This document shows positions 10,460 through 20,971 of a DNA stretch of 64,000 nt, piece after piece. The DNA comes from Lonicera japonica. Taxonomy: Eukaryota; Streptophyta; Magnoliopsida; Dipsacales; Caprifoliaceae. The stretch covers positions 74,254,851-74,318,850 of the forward strand of contig CM038471.1 of the NCBI GenBank assembly GCA_021464415.1, read 5' to 3'. The position numbers and the translations under genes are program-made. Below the pieces are notes generated by a model, which made no database searches, was not told where the DNA came from, and was given only the letters and a program-made list of their open reading frames with translations. Within the stretch, counting starts at the first letter, position 1; each line of letters starts with the position of its first letter.

Positions 10460-12101
10460 ACATAAAAAAAAGCAATATATATATATATATTTAGAGACAG
10501 AAATATATATATATACACGGAGAGAGAGATAGAGAGAGAAAGTATCGAATTAGAGGAGAGGCGGAGAAATTTAATCGATCGATTTTCGATTTGTTGATTG
10601 ATTATTCATTGTTTTTCAGGTTAGGGTTTTTATTTTGTCTTTTGCTTATTTGTTGATTTCCAGATCTGTTCGTTATTGTTTTGGATTGTGATTGATTTAT
10701 TGAGTTAGATCTTAATTAGTTGTTTTCGTTGAATTGGTTCCTGGTTGGTTTGTTTGTGTTGGTTCTTCGATTGGTTTTGTTCCTTGGGAGGTATCAAAAT
10801 CCGGAAAGATCACAATTTGTTGGGGTATGTTGTTATGATTGGATTTATAAGTGATATGTGTATGTGTAATTGTATTTTACGGATGTCAATTTTGTAGTTT
10901 AGATGATAATAGGTTTTTGATGGACTATGAAGGAATGATGATTTTTATGTTGGCTTATGTACATTTTGAGACGTCATTTCTTTCTATTGGGCTTATAGGA
11001 TTAATTTGACTTTGCTCGGAATTTCAATGTTTCATGAAATGGGGGATTATGCAGTATTTACGGGAATTATGCATCAATTGAAATTCCTCGAAGGTCTCTC
11101 CTTTATTTGTATATATGTTTCAATAAGAGATAATCTATCAACATATATATATTATATATTTGGTACATGAATGTTGAAATTGATCCATTCATTTTGTAAA
11201 CTGAATTATTGTTGTTATTTATGTTTCATTCCTGTTATCCTAACATGTTCGCGGGCATTAAGACTCTTCCTCATGTTTACTGTAGCAGTCATCATTTTCA
11301 TTTTCTTAGATTATCTTGTTAATGCAATTAAAGGAGAGATACTTTGGTACGAAACCTGTACGCTGTGTTTTAAGAGTTTAGGAGAGAAAAGAAAAGGAGA
11401 GAAAATATCAATAGGAGGGAAGAGAAAATGAGAGAAAGGAAAATAATTTTTTCTATCTTGTTTGGGAGTTTAAGAAGGAAGAGAATGCTACAATCTCTCC
11501 TTGGTGTTTGGGAGTTGAAAAAACAGAGAGAAAATATCATATTTTAAAGATTTGTTATGTATTTTAAGGATAAAATTGTCAATACATTAAATTTTCATTA
11601 AAAAACTCTCTTCTTTCCAATTCTCTCCAATTTGGAGATAACGATTTAGAGAGAAAGTTTTAAATAATTTTCTCTCCCTTTCTCTCGTATTCTCTCCGTA
11701 AAAATCTCCCAAACGAGAGAATGGATAAACTCTCTCGTGTTCTCTCCCTTTCTCTCTAAATTAAAACTCCCAAACATAGGGATAAAGACTTCTTGCGGAA
11801 ACTGGAAGTTGCTACAAACCTGGCTCCTCATTTCACAAGTTATAATAAATAAATAAATAAAAGATGAAATTTATTTCTTGTTTGTGCTTTACCTTTTCTA
11901 CAAAGCAAGGAAAAGATGATATATCACAGAAAGATTATATGTCTAATGCATTGATATGTTTGTTAGTAACTTTTAGTACATTTTAAGCACATAATGACTT
12001 TATGGGGAGCAGTTTTATGTTTAGTTCATCATTCTGAGAAAGTGAAAACAACTTTGCTTTCTATTCTTGCAGGATATATCTTCTTCTAGCAATCAAGCGA
12101 A
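10460..12101 (+). other. 5'-leader exon and leader intron of UBA gene 1
   Basis: The non-coding first exon is GA-rich (AGAGAGAGATAGAGAG near 10520) and ends at CAG|GTTAGG, position 10619. The intron runs 10620-12072 and ends TTCTTGCAG. The second exon opens GATATATC, as in the paralogue, and reaches the start codon 29 bases later. The intron holds a MITE at about 11453-11781. Borders are by eye; the first-exon start is approximate. Confidence 0.7.
11453..11781. mobile_element. MITE in leader intron of UBA gene 1
   Basis: Inverted ends share GTTTGGGAGTTTAA (left, from about 11459) and GTTTGGGAGTTTTAA (right, reverse-complemented). Between them are AG-rich and CT-rich arms (AGAGAGAAA against TTTCTCTCT) that can pair. 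No target duplication was found with confidence and no coding capacity is present. Confidence 0.6.
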
Positions 12102-13967
12102 ATGTCTCCTGCATCAAAATCCAAGTCCAAGTCCAAGGAAAAGCACTCTCCAAAAGCCACTAAGGAACAACAGAAGGCTTCTTCGAAGCCATCTGGTTCT
12201 GCAAACACAGGGAATGGCAGTCCTACAAGTGCTTACAACCCAGTTTCCGGAACATTCCACAGCTTAGAAACAGTACCAACGATGCCAGCTTCCCCCCTCA
12301 ACGGCAATGGCCGTTTCAGAAACATAGATGAGACGGATGAGCACTCTGGTAGCTCACATGGTACAGCCGAGTATGACTCTCTATCAAATAATGGAAGCTG
12401 CTCTGGCGAGTCGGAGGATCATAAAGAGAAGGCCGGGAGTACAACCCCTCGGCCGGAAACTGTACCTGGATCTGACAATGACAAGCGAGAAAAGATCCGT
12501 CAAAAAAACGAGAGGAAGCACCAGCGTCAAAGAGAAAGGCGGGCCCAAGAGCTGCACGAGCGTTGCAGCGGCTACCTCATGTCGAGAAAATTAGAAACGC
12601 TTTCTCAACAACTTGTGGCAATGGGTTTCTCGTCTGAGCGGGCCACTTTGGCACTTATGTTGAATGAGGGCCGAGTACAAGAATCGGTCAACTGGCTATT
12701 CGAGGGAAGCGAAGAGGAAGCTCAGAAGAAGGATATAGGAAACAGGGCGAACTTGAAACTTGATATTAGTGAAGAGCTTGCTCAGATTACGGCTTTAGAG
12801 ATTAGTTACAAGCGGTCAAAGCAGGAGGTGGAGCGAGCTGTTGTTGCTTGTGAGGGTGACCTCCAGAAGGCAGAAGAGACTCTGAGAAATCAGAAGCCGG
12901 AACCGCCCGTTACTCCACCAAAAACAGAGGAGACACCTGATGCAAAAAACTCAATGAGAGTACAAGAAAAACCTGCATCTGCGATAACAACCCAACTTAG
13001 TAGAAACGGAATTAATTACACTAAGTGGGCATCTTCCTTGTCAACACTTCAAGAACCTGGTAGTAGAAACCTGCAATCTGCAAAGACAAATCAGGCGAAG
13101 TTGCTTGCAGAAAAGAGGTGGCCCACAACAACTGCTTCTCCAAGTTCTTCTTTGTCATATTCTATGGCATCGCCTATGCAAGTAGCACCTTCTTCGAAAA
13201 TGATGAGTGTCAGTGGAAATGAAGGGAGAAATATTCAGCAGGGATCAATTAGGGAGCCCGTAATTATGATACAACGCCCCCAGTCCTTAAATATAAAGCA
13301 GAACCCAGTTACGAACATTAGTTCTACTTCTCCCGGAGCAAACGGATGGTACGCAAATAATGTCCAGGGTAGCGAAAGTATGAAGCTGAGCAGTAAATTG
13401 CTACAAAATCAGAATGGGGGGAGCTATAGCGCAGAAAGTTATAATAGCTCTCAACATTTTTACCCACAAGCACACATCAACAAATCCTTGAGCCCCGAAA
13501 ATTTTCCCTCGCGGTACACCCAACATGCATACATGTCGAGCTCAGGCTTGGATTTGGGCTCAGTTGACCCAGCCTTAGCCAGGCTGGGTGGCTCATGGAC
13601 CACTATGGGTGGTGGTGCATCGTCACCCTCGCTTACGGTCCCATCTTCACTTGGACTTTTTTCCGGTTGGGGCACGACCGGAAGTTCCGGACATGTGGAT
13701 TGGAACGCTAGGGACATGATGTCCAACTGCGATTACAACAGCATAGACTGGACTTTGGAGTTGAACACTTTGCCTTCAAAACCGACAGGGTTGATGCTAG
13801 GGCTTTCTTCGATGAGGATCGCCGGTACGAATGGTATACGCTTTGATGGGGGGATGGGGACAGAAAGGAGCGCGCCTACAGGTGGTCCGAGGGAGTGGAC
13901 TTCTCCTTTTGCAGGGAAGGACATATTTAGTGTGCCGAGGCAGTTTGTTACGTCTCCATCTCCTTAA
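12102..13967 (+). CDS. UBA-domain protein, paralogue 1 (621 aa)
   Basis: An intact, intronless coding exon. The N-terminus is rich in serine and lysine (MSPASKSKSKSKEKHSPK). A very basic stretch (KREKIRQKNERKHQRQ) lies near residues 130-150 and could be a nuclear signal or RNA-binding patch. A UBA-like three-helix domain follows (about 167-203, LVAMGFSSERATLALMLNEG, then VNWLFEG). A second UBA/TS-N-like segment lies at about 220-264 (LDISEELAQITALEI to VVACEGDLQKAEETL). The rest is low-complexity and ends in the conserved EWTSPFAGKDIFSVPRQF. UBA domains generally bind ubiquitin. The family resembles Arabidopsis proteins annotated ubiquitin-associated/EF1B-like (recall, not checked), whose role is poorly known. 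The start is the first ATG after the leader intron. A paralogue lies 11 kb downstream in the same orientation. Confidence 0.92.
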   Translation: MSPASKSKSKSKEKHSPKATKEQQKASSKPSGSANTGNGSPTSAYNPVSGTFHSLETVPTMPASPLNGNGRFRNIDETDEHSGSSHGTAEYDSLSNNGSCSGESEDHKEKAGSTTPRPETVPGSDNDKREKIRQKNERKHQRQRERRAQELHERCSGYLMSRKLETLSQQLVAMGFSSERATLALMLNEGRVQESVNWLFEGSEEEAQKKDIGNRANLKLDISEELAQITALEISYKRSKQEVERAVVACEGDLQKAEETLRNQKPEPPVTPPKTEETPDAKNSMRVQEKPASAITTQLSRNGINYTKWASSLSTLQEPGSRNLQSAKTNQAKLLAEKRWPTTTASPSSSLSYSMASPMQVAPSSKMMSVSGNEGRNIQQGSIREPVIMIQRPQSLNIKQNPVTNISSTSPGANGWYANNVQGSESMKLSSKLLQNQNGGSYSAESYNSSQHFYPQAHINKSLSPENFPSRYTQHAYMSSSGLDLGSVDPALARLGGSWTTMGGGASSPSLTVPSSLGLFSGWGTTGSSGHVDWNARDMMSNCDYNSIDWTLELNTLPSKPTGLMLGLSSMRIAGTNGIRFDGGMGTERSAPTGGPREWTSPFAGKDIFSVPRQFVTSPSP

Positions 13968-14354
13968 AGGGATATTACTAGGGGTATAGTAGGATATTGA
14001 ACAACAGAGATGTGGTGGGATTTGGAATTGGCTGTGTTTGTTGATCGTTTGTTACCAGTCAAATGGAAAAAATGCATCTTGTTGTTCTTGTCTGATAATA
14101 TTTGGTATTTCTCTTTGATCTTCTTTGGCATTATTCACAGCACTTCTGTCATAGACTACTGAGTGAAAAAAGTTATAAATTAAAAAAAATCTAACAGCTC
14201 GCAAGTTCGATTGCAAAGTTAAAAAAGATGATTACATTTTATAAGAAATCAAAAAAGGAAGGATCATTAGACTTGGTTGTTATAATAATTTCGTCAGTTT
14301 TTGTTTGAAAACTATACTTTGCTTCAATTCCGTCCGCTTCTATCCAAAATTAAC
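13968..14354 (+). other. 3' flank of UBA gene 1
   Basis: The first 140 bases (ATGTGGT.GGAT, GGCTGTGTTTG, TTACCAGTCAAA) match the 3' flank of paralogue 2, so this is conserved 3'UTR from before the duplication. No single polyadenylation site can be fixed. Beyond about 14150 nothing is recognised. Confidence 0.6.
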
Positions 14355-14749
14355 GGACACGGTTAATTATCACGTCTACTCTTTAACCAACCTGTGTTAA
14401 CTTAAATTGAAAAAAAAAAAAAAAAAACATTAATGCAAACTAGGTACATATTATATTTAATAAGTGCATATCTCTATTTGTTAATTAGACTTGGGTACAT
14501 TAAAAGAAAACCTAAGAAACCAATTGTTCAACACTTGTAATTCAAACCTAGTCTTTTTCAACATTTTAGTTTGGATTTACAATGAGAAAACCCCAACTTA
14601 GAAAGTGACCCTCTATTTAAGTCTAATTAATAAACCAAGATATGTACCTATTATTAAATACAGTATTTACAGTATATATTGAAGTCTAATCAATGTTCTT
14701 TCTGTCAATTTAAGTTAATTCAGGTTCGTTAAAGACACGTGATTAATAA
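14355..14749. mobile_element. Fold-back MITE
   Basis: Arms of about 140 bases face each other. TTAACTTAAATTGA near 14397 pairs with TCAATTTAAGTTAA near 14705, and GTTAATTAGACTT near 14480 pairs with AAGTCTAATTAAT near 14620. No coding capacity and no certain target duplication were found. Confidence 0.65.
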
Positions 14750-16580
14750 AAAGAATTTGCACTATCCCAAAAAGAAATTAAGTGCTCTCATGATAATTTT
14801 TTTTACACACTTCAATTAATTTACAGATTTTTTTTCGTACTTAACGTTCAAATAATTGAATTTTATTACGAAAAATCAAACTATTCGTAAAATGTATCAG
14901 TTTTTTAGTTTATCCTTTAACTTTATAATGAAAAGCCGCTTTGTATGGATATTTTAAAATCAACGCATCTCTGTCCACTTCTAAAGGGAGGTCTTAATTT
15001 GTTTTACGAAAATTTCGCTCCTCTTTATTATTTTTTCGATCTAATTTTATTTAAAAGGGTTTAGTTTAAAAGTTATGATAAATAAAAATTTTCATGAAAT
15101 TTGGTAGACAAAATCTCTTTAATGAGTATATCATGTCCATAAAATTTTATCAACAAATTCAAACCAAAAGTTGACATAGTAAAAATTTGATACATTTATT
15201 TAATTTCGACCACTTAAATTTTAGATCATCATCTCACCTATTTCTAGATTGAATTTCTTGGTAATTTTTTTTAAGATGATGTACTCATCATAAAGATCAT
15301 CTCTACCAAGTTGCATAAAAAAAATCATTAGTTTAGTTCTCGAACTAAATCCTTTCAAAAGGAATTGGACTGAAAAGTAACAGAGAGGAGCCGAGTCCAA
15401 CCTTTTCTTTTTCTTTTCTAACATCTGATAGACATTTTATACAATATATATAACCGGTGTTTAAAATGGCATGAATAGGCGTAGAGCTGTGAAAAAAAGA
15501 TATAACTCGATAACACGACACGATTGACATAAAGTTATAAGTTAGTAAGTAGGGTTTTAATTATTTTGGGTTCATACCGGTGTTAACTCGATAATACACA
15601 ATAAGTTAATGAATTGGGATCTATTAATATTTGTTAACACGATAAAATCCGGTAGGACCTGTCAATAATACACAGATATACATTTATATATTTTATATAC
15701 CAAAGCGGTTCTTATAAGGACTGTCCTTATTTTAAGAGAAATAAGAATCGTTCATTTGAAGAGGTAAGTATATAAACTTTTTTATGGAGCTTGTTGGAAA
15801 TGATTACTATAATAAGTAAATCATCTTTACAAAATTTTAACAAAATCTAAAAATGTGTGTAATAAAACTATGTCATATGCACGAAGAGCAGTCACCAGAA
15901 CATAAGACACATCTAAACAAATGCACACATATATGCATACAAATACACAGAGCTTATGTATAGATCTGAAATAATCAGCAAGAGTGTGGATCTAAACAAA
16001 ATCAAGACAATTTTTTGTCAAAAAGCATTATACATATTAGAATCCAAAACACATGTGATGCATGTTATTACACTTAATATTTCATAGACTTTTTAAAATA
16101 TTTGAAGTTGGTTAAGTGGCAAAGCAGCACTTATTTAATGTATAAGTTCATGGGTATTCGTCTCATATCATTTGGGTGTAGTTATCTATTGTGCTATATA
16201 TGTGTAGTTATAGTCATTTCTTGTAAGAGGTGTTTTGGAATAAAAGAAAAATCTTATAAGCTAAAGTGTAAGTGATAATATTTACTGGGTTGGACTAGGA
16301 TGTGCGATAACTATCTTTCCCCCATGGGAGGTGCTTGCGAGTTCAAGATTTATTATTTATGTAAATGTGTGTTCGAACTATGCAGAAGAATGTATAGACT
16401 TCACAAAATTGTGGCACTGAAATAATGGGGCTAACAATTCTCTCTATTCACACTTTTTATTGCATAAATATATTTAATTTGTATATATATATATATGAAG
16501 ATAAACCGGGAACCATTGGAGAGACTTTTTGTGGAGATTTTTTATGGATACAAAATTGATGTCAACTAGACATACACAAT
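14750..16580. other. Intergenic, no gene; decayed repeat
   Basis: AT-rich spacer. The part at 15490-15670 (TAACACGACACGATTGACAT, GTTAACTCGATAATACAC) resembles a common plant repeat built on TAACCCGACACGA motifs, heavily decayed. The remainder holds nothing I can support. Confidence 0.4.
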
Positions 16581-16589
16581 ATCTAAAAG

Positions 16590-17129
16590 GGTGCCGATAA
16601 AAGCACCCTTAAAAACCAATTTCAACACCCTTTTTCAAAAAATAAAAAAAAGTCATCAATTCTTGTATAGCTCTAGTAAAAGCACCCATATTTAAAATAG
16701 TGTTTATTTATTTTCCAAATTTATGCCAACCATTTCTATTTATCTTAGACTTCTTAATTATTATTGCTAATCTTACAACTTCTAGTTAGTTGTAGAGTGA
16801 GATTTATAGAGAGAAAATATAGAGAACATATAGAAGGGATGTGGATAATTCATCTTTCTTTTTTGTTCCAAGAAGGTTAGCTTAATTTTTGAAATGGAAC
16901 TCCTCTTTAAGGTTTGTTTCAAAAAATTGCTACTCTCTTGTTTTTTCTAGTAGTTTGCTCCCATTCTCGTTAGCTTTCACTTAGTGTTCCTGTTAAAGAA
17001 AGAAAAAAAGGCATGTTTTATAGGGTGTTCTAATAATTGAGGGTGCTTTTGTAAAATTAAAAAATATATATGGGTGCTTCAATAAAGTGTAAAGAAATTA
17101 GTTTTTTAGGGTACATTTACTGACTCCCT
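16590..17129. mobile_element. MITE with 9-10 bp target duplication
   Basis: The ends are inverted repeats: left GGTGCCGATAAAAGCACCCT; right, reverse-complemented, AGGGAGTCAGTAAATGTACC, both followed by AAAAA.CWAATTTC. ATCTAAAAG lies outside both ends (16581-16589 and 17130-17138), extendable to TATCTAAAAG. A 9-10 bp duplication favours a Mutator-like origin. GGGTGCTT motifs recur inside. There is no transposase. Confidence 0.8.
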
Positions 17130-17138
17130 ATCTAAAAG

Positions 17139-18359
17139 AGCATGTCGACACATAGGATAGAGAGGCTATCCATGCACAATGACACGTCCACAAAATGTCT
17201 CTATATCATACGTGTCAAGTTATTTTAGACATTGCATATATCTAGTTGGAATTATTTTTGTATCTATAGACAACCTTAAAAAAAAAAAAGGTCATTTCCA
17301 AATGGTTCATTGTTTATATATCTTCACATACATACTAATTTATATTTGCAATAAAAAGTTTGTAAATAAAGTTTTGGGTCTCATTTTTTTAGTGTCACAT
17401 CATAATCACAATATTATATTGTTTAATGCTAAATTGTATTAAAATATAAGTGTATTATTACCAAAGCAATTATATATATTGCCGCAATAATGTTCAACTT
17501 TATAAGCATATAATACTTCTCAAAGTATAATAATAGCAATAATATTGTTATTTTTCACAATAGACTATTATCTCCTGTTAATATATAAAGCTCGAAGCCA
17601 ATTGAGGTTGTGTTTGGTTTTTGGAGTTCTCGTTTCACCTTACGAGTTTTAATTTTTAATTTTTTTTTAAAATTGCACTATACAATGATATTTAAATCCT
17701 CACTAGGTAATAAAACTCTTGATTGCTTTGCTATTTATCAATTTTAAACTCTTTTTTAATGTAAATTACCTATATTTGAATAATGCATTCATTGCATGTG
17801 CATGAAAATCCAGTTATAAATAAAGTATTTCCTCGAATTTAGGATGATCAATTTATTTCTTCAAATTCGAACAATACATTCTTTAAACCAGTTTCTTTAA
17901 CTCTTTAAGAGATAAAGTTATAACTTGGACCATGAATTTTAAACTTCTATTTAATAGTATTCTCACAAGTGGGTTGCGATGGCTCAAAATCTAAACTATT
18001 AAATTTAAAATTAGTGGTCTAAATAGTATAACTTTCTTCATCCCACTAATATCTTAACCTAAATTTATGGCACACCAACACAACACCTCAAGTAAAATAT
18101 ATTACTTGCACAATTTAAATCATTTTTGTTCTTTTTGGCAATGAGTTTAAAAGGCTCCATCCATAATTATATTTAAAGAAATGATAGTTACTTTTTTATT
18201 TCAAAATAAGGAGACTTTATTTCTTTACCTATTAGATACCATTTCCTTTATTTATTTTTCTTTTTTCCTAAAAAATAATATTTAATTACAACTAGTTATT
18301 GCCACCCTCAGCTGCTGCAATCTGCCACCTTTGAGCTCTAACAATCATTGTAAAAGTGT
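17139..18359. other. Intergenic, no feature
   Basis: AT-rich DNA. I see no coding exon, RNA gene or clear element end. A run of short repeats begins beyond 18360. Confidence 0.5.
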
Positions 18360-18520
18360 AGAGATTTCGCCGGAGCTCCGATGACCACCGTTAGAGACCT
18401 TATTGGAGCTTTAACGACCACTATTAGAGTGCCAAGATCTTGTTGGAGTTTCGATGACCGCCGCTAGAGAGCTTACTAAAGTCTTGGTAACCACTACCAG
18501 AGTGCCAAGACCTCACCAGG
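18360..18520. repeat. Degenerate GC-richer tandem repeat
   Basis: Four related blocks of 33-40 bases follow each other, each with a GGAGYTYYGAYGACC-like start and a CC-CTAGAG or TAGAGTGCCAAGA end. Alternate blocks match best, giving a higher-order unit of about 73 bases. The GC content is well above its surroundings. The origin is unknown. Confidence 0.6.
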
Positions 18521-18534
18521 GCTCCAGCACAAGT

Positions 18535-18705
18535 AATGCAAATATATTTTTGCACTAAATCCACAAGCAACTTAAGATGTAGATTTTAGTTCAAATATGT
18601 TTTTGCACTAAGTCCTTGCACTATAAATCTATATTTGCACTAAATCCGCAAGTAATTAACGAGTAGGCTTGGGTGCAAATTTGTTTTTGCACTATATAGA
18701 AATTA
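18535..18705. repeat. TTTTTGCACTAAATCC tandem repeat
   Basis: At least four spaced copies of TTTGCACTAAATCC or close variants, interleaved with CAAGYAA and GTAGATTTT-type pieces. It directly follows the preceding GC-richer repeat and may belong to the same element. Confidence 0.6.
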
Positions 18706-18924
18706 TCGTTAGAGCTCAGAGGACCACTGCCAGAGTCTCGACATTAGGCTGTACTGGCAGAGGTGGATTTTAGGCCTATTGACAACTAATATAAATAAAT
18801 AAATAAAATATTGTGGTAAATGTATATACTATTCAAACGAAGGAGTGTGTCCTTTAAGTTGACAAATATTGAAATATGTCCTTATGACTAATACAAATTG
18901 TGGAGAAAGTATTCTATGTGGTAT

Positions 18925-19090
18925 GAAATAGTTATATGTCCTTAGCATGAATGTGATTGTAGATGAGGAACTTGGAAAGCATTTGCTCAAGGTTTAAGTC
19001 TCTTCCTTTGAAAATCTTGTGAGAATGAGATTGAAACTTACGACCTTTCAAGTACGAGGCCAAGATGCCATTTGAGCTAAAAATCCTAGG
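18925..19090 (-). mobile_element. Possible tRNA-derived SINE
   Basis: On the minus strand TTAGCTCAAATGGCAT resembles a pol III box A. About 40 bases later GTTTCAATCTC resembles box B. No A-tail or target duplication was found, so this could also be a diverged tRNA-like relic. Confidence 0.3.
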
Positions 19091-19389
19091 CCCCAATTTA
19101 AATAATTTTGGATGCTTTCAACACCAATAAAACTCGTTTTCTTTTTCTTTTGTAAAAAAAAAAATATTTACTCTATTACTCTATACATTATTAACTAAGG
19201 AAAATGCTAATCAATATAATATATAATATAGTCATAACGGGTTTTAATAGCATAAAGCTTTGGTATACTTTTGACCAATGCGTCTGGTCTTTTGATCAAT
19301 GTGTATGCACTTTTGATAAATCCGTGTTAAAATAAAAATAAAAAAAGAGGTCGCTCAATGATTAAGATTATTTTAAGAAGTCGTGTGTG

Positions 19390-19468
19390 CAGGGACGGAT
19401 GTAGGTGCAGTTTGAGGAGGACCATAGTCCCCACCCCCCCCCCCCCCCCCCCCCACCCCAATATTGTT

Positions 19469-19504
<36 letters not shown>

Positions 19505-19776
19505 AGTCTATTAAATTTCTACTGTGGTCCCCCCCCCCATTAAAAAAAATAGTAAAGAGAGACTAAGAGAGACGAATTTCGTGACTTGAAAAAATGTCGA
19601 TCACAATTCTAACAATATTGAACTTTGAAAGGTATGTATTTTGTATCGCAATTTTATATTTTTTCTATTTTGTAATGCAACTTTACATTTTTTATATTAT
19701 GTTACGTTGTTGAAAATTGTTTGGTCCCCCCCCCCCCCCCCCCCCCCCCCAATAAATTTTTTTGGATCCATTACTG
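19390..19776. mobile_element. hAT MITE with poly-C tracts (387 bp)
   Basis: The perfect 8-mer CGTGTGTG flanks it (19382-19389 and 19777-19784). The left end is CAGGGACGGATGTAGG; the right end, reverse-complemented, is CAGTAATGGATCCAAA. The interior holds three poly-C runs (about 19433-19455, 19531-19539, 19727-19750) and a (TA)n tract, and no transposase. Confidence 0.85.
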
Positions 19777-19817
19777 CGTGTGTGACTTTTTGTTTATGTA
19801 CGGAAATCATGTAATTT

Positions 19818-19915
19818 AAAATAAAAAATTTATAATAAGTGTAGTTACTTAGAATTAAGATGGGTCAAAATAAAAAATTTATAACAAGTATAGTTACTTA
19901 GAATTAAGATGGGTC
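19818..19915. repeat. 49-bp tandem duplication
   Basis: Two adjacent near-identical units (19818-19866, 19867-19915), each from AAAATAAAAAATTTATAA to GAATTAAGATGGGTC, differing at two positions. Confidence 0.9.
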
Positions 19916-20226
19916 CATTCTTTATCCTTGAGGTTAACCGTTCAAACACAATTGACTTTTGTTTTATATTATTAATTAAGTATGAATAATTCATTAATGT
20001 TTCTATTAAATTAGAAAATAAAAGAAATTCAATTAAAGGATTTAAAGCCGTAAACTAATATGCGATAGGAGAAATATTAATATGTATTTTTTTTTTCATC
20101 AAATATTAATATATTTTTTTTTGTTTTTCATCGAACGGTAACGTATAAGGCGGTAAAGAGTGTGGTCCAAATGGGTTGCACAAAAGCCAGAATTCAAGCT
20201 GGAGGCTTTACTGCAAGTGCTGGAAT

Positions 20227-20971
20227 TAGGGGTATTTTCGGTTTCGGTCGGTATAGAAAGTAAGGTACCCCAAACTCCAATCAAATATAAAAGTTCGGTT
20301 TCGGTTCGGTTCGGTTTCTAAATCTTCGAACCCAAACTTGAACCAAACTTTTCGGTTCGGTTTTATTCGGTTTTGACACATTTTTTTTAAATCAATTTAA
20401 CATAAAAATGTAATACTAATAGTAATGTAAGAATGATTCATATTTAAATTAAAGTCATAATTTTTTAAAAATAAAGAGCAACATATAAATACCATGTTTT
20501 CTATTTAATTACAATTTTATTTGTACATTTATAAGAATGAAACGCATTAAATAAAATAATGAATTATCTTTTTATCATGTATGTGATAAAAAAATCTTAA
20601 CATTGTGTAGTTAATTAAATAATAAAGGTACGCGTTAATGACTATTTTTTTTAAGATTATCATAATATGCAATTAATAAGAAATATATTCTTATAAAAGG
20701 TCATTTTTTTTGTATTATAGTATAATTAACGTGTGCCGTTAGTGTATATATTAACATTTTTTTTTTCTTATACATAATTCGGTTTGGTTGGGTTTAGTTC
20801 GGTTTTAAACTATCTTACCCCAAACCCGAACCAAACTTTTCGGTTTCGGTTCGGTTCGGTTCTGTTTTCTTGTTTTCGGTTTCGGTTTTTTTTTTGGTTC
20901 GGAGTTTTGCGGATCGATCCGGATCGGTTCAATTCGTTCAATCGATTTTCGGATTGACTTTAACACCCCTA
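20227..20971. mobile_element. hAT-like element with GGTTCGG repeats (745 bp)
   Basis: The left end is TAGGGGTATTTTCGG; the right end, reverse-complemented, is TAGGGGTGTTAAAGTC. The flanks GCTGGAAT and ACCGGAAT match at 6 of 8 positions, consistent with an old 8-bp duplication. Subterminal regions are dense in TTCGGTTCGG and its variants on both sides, as in plant hAT elements where such repeats bind transposase. There is no coding capacity. Confidence 0.75.

Noticed and set aside
13460..13924. Minus-strand frames of 88 and 63 codons
   Set aside because: Shadows of the UBA gene 1 coding exon, with no independent similarity.
19433..19750. Poly-C runs as G-quadruplex regulators
   Set aside because: Uninterrupted homopolymers inside a MITE are better explained by slippage or sequencing artefact than by designed quadruplex sites.
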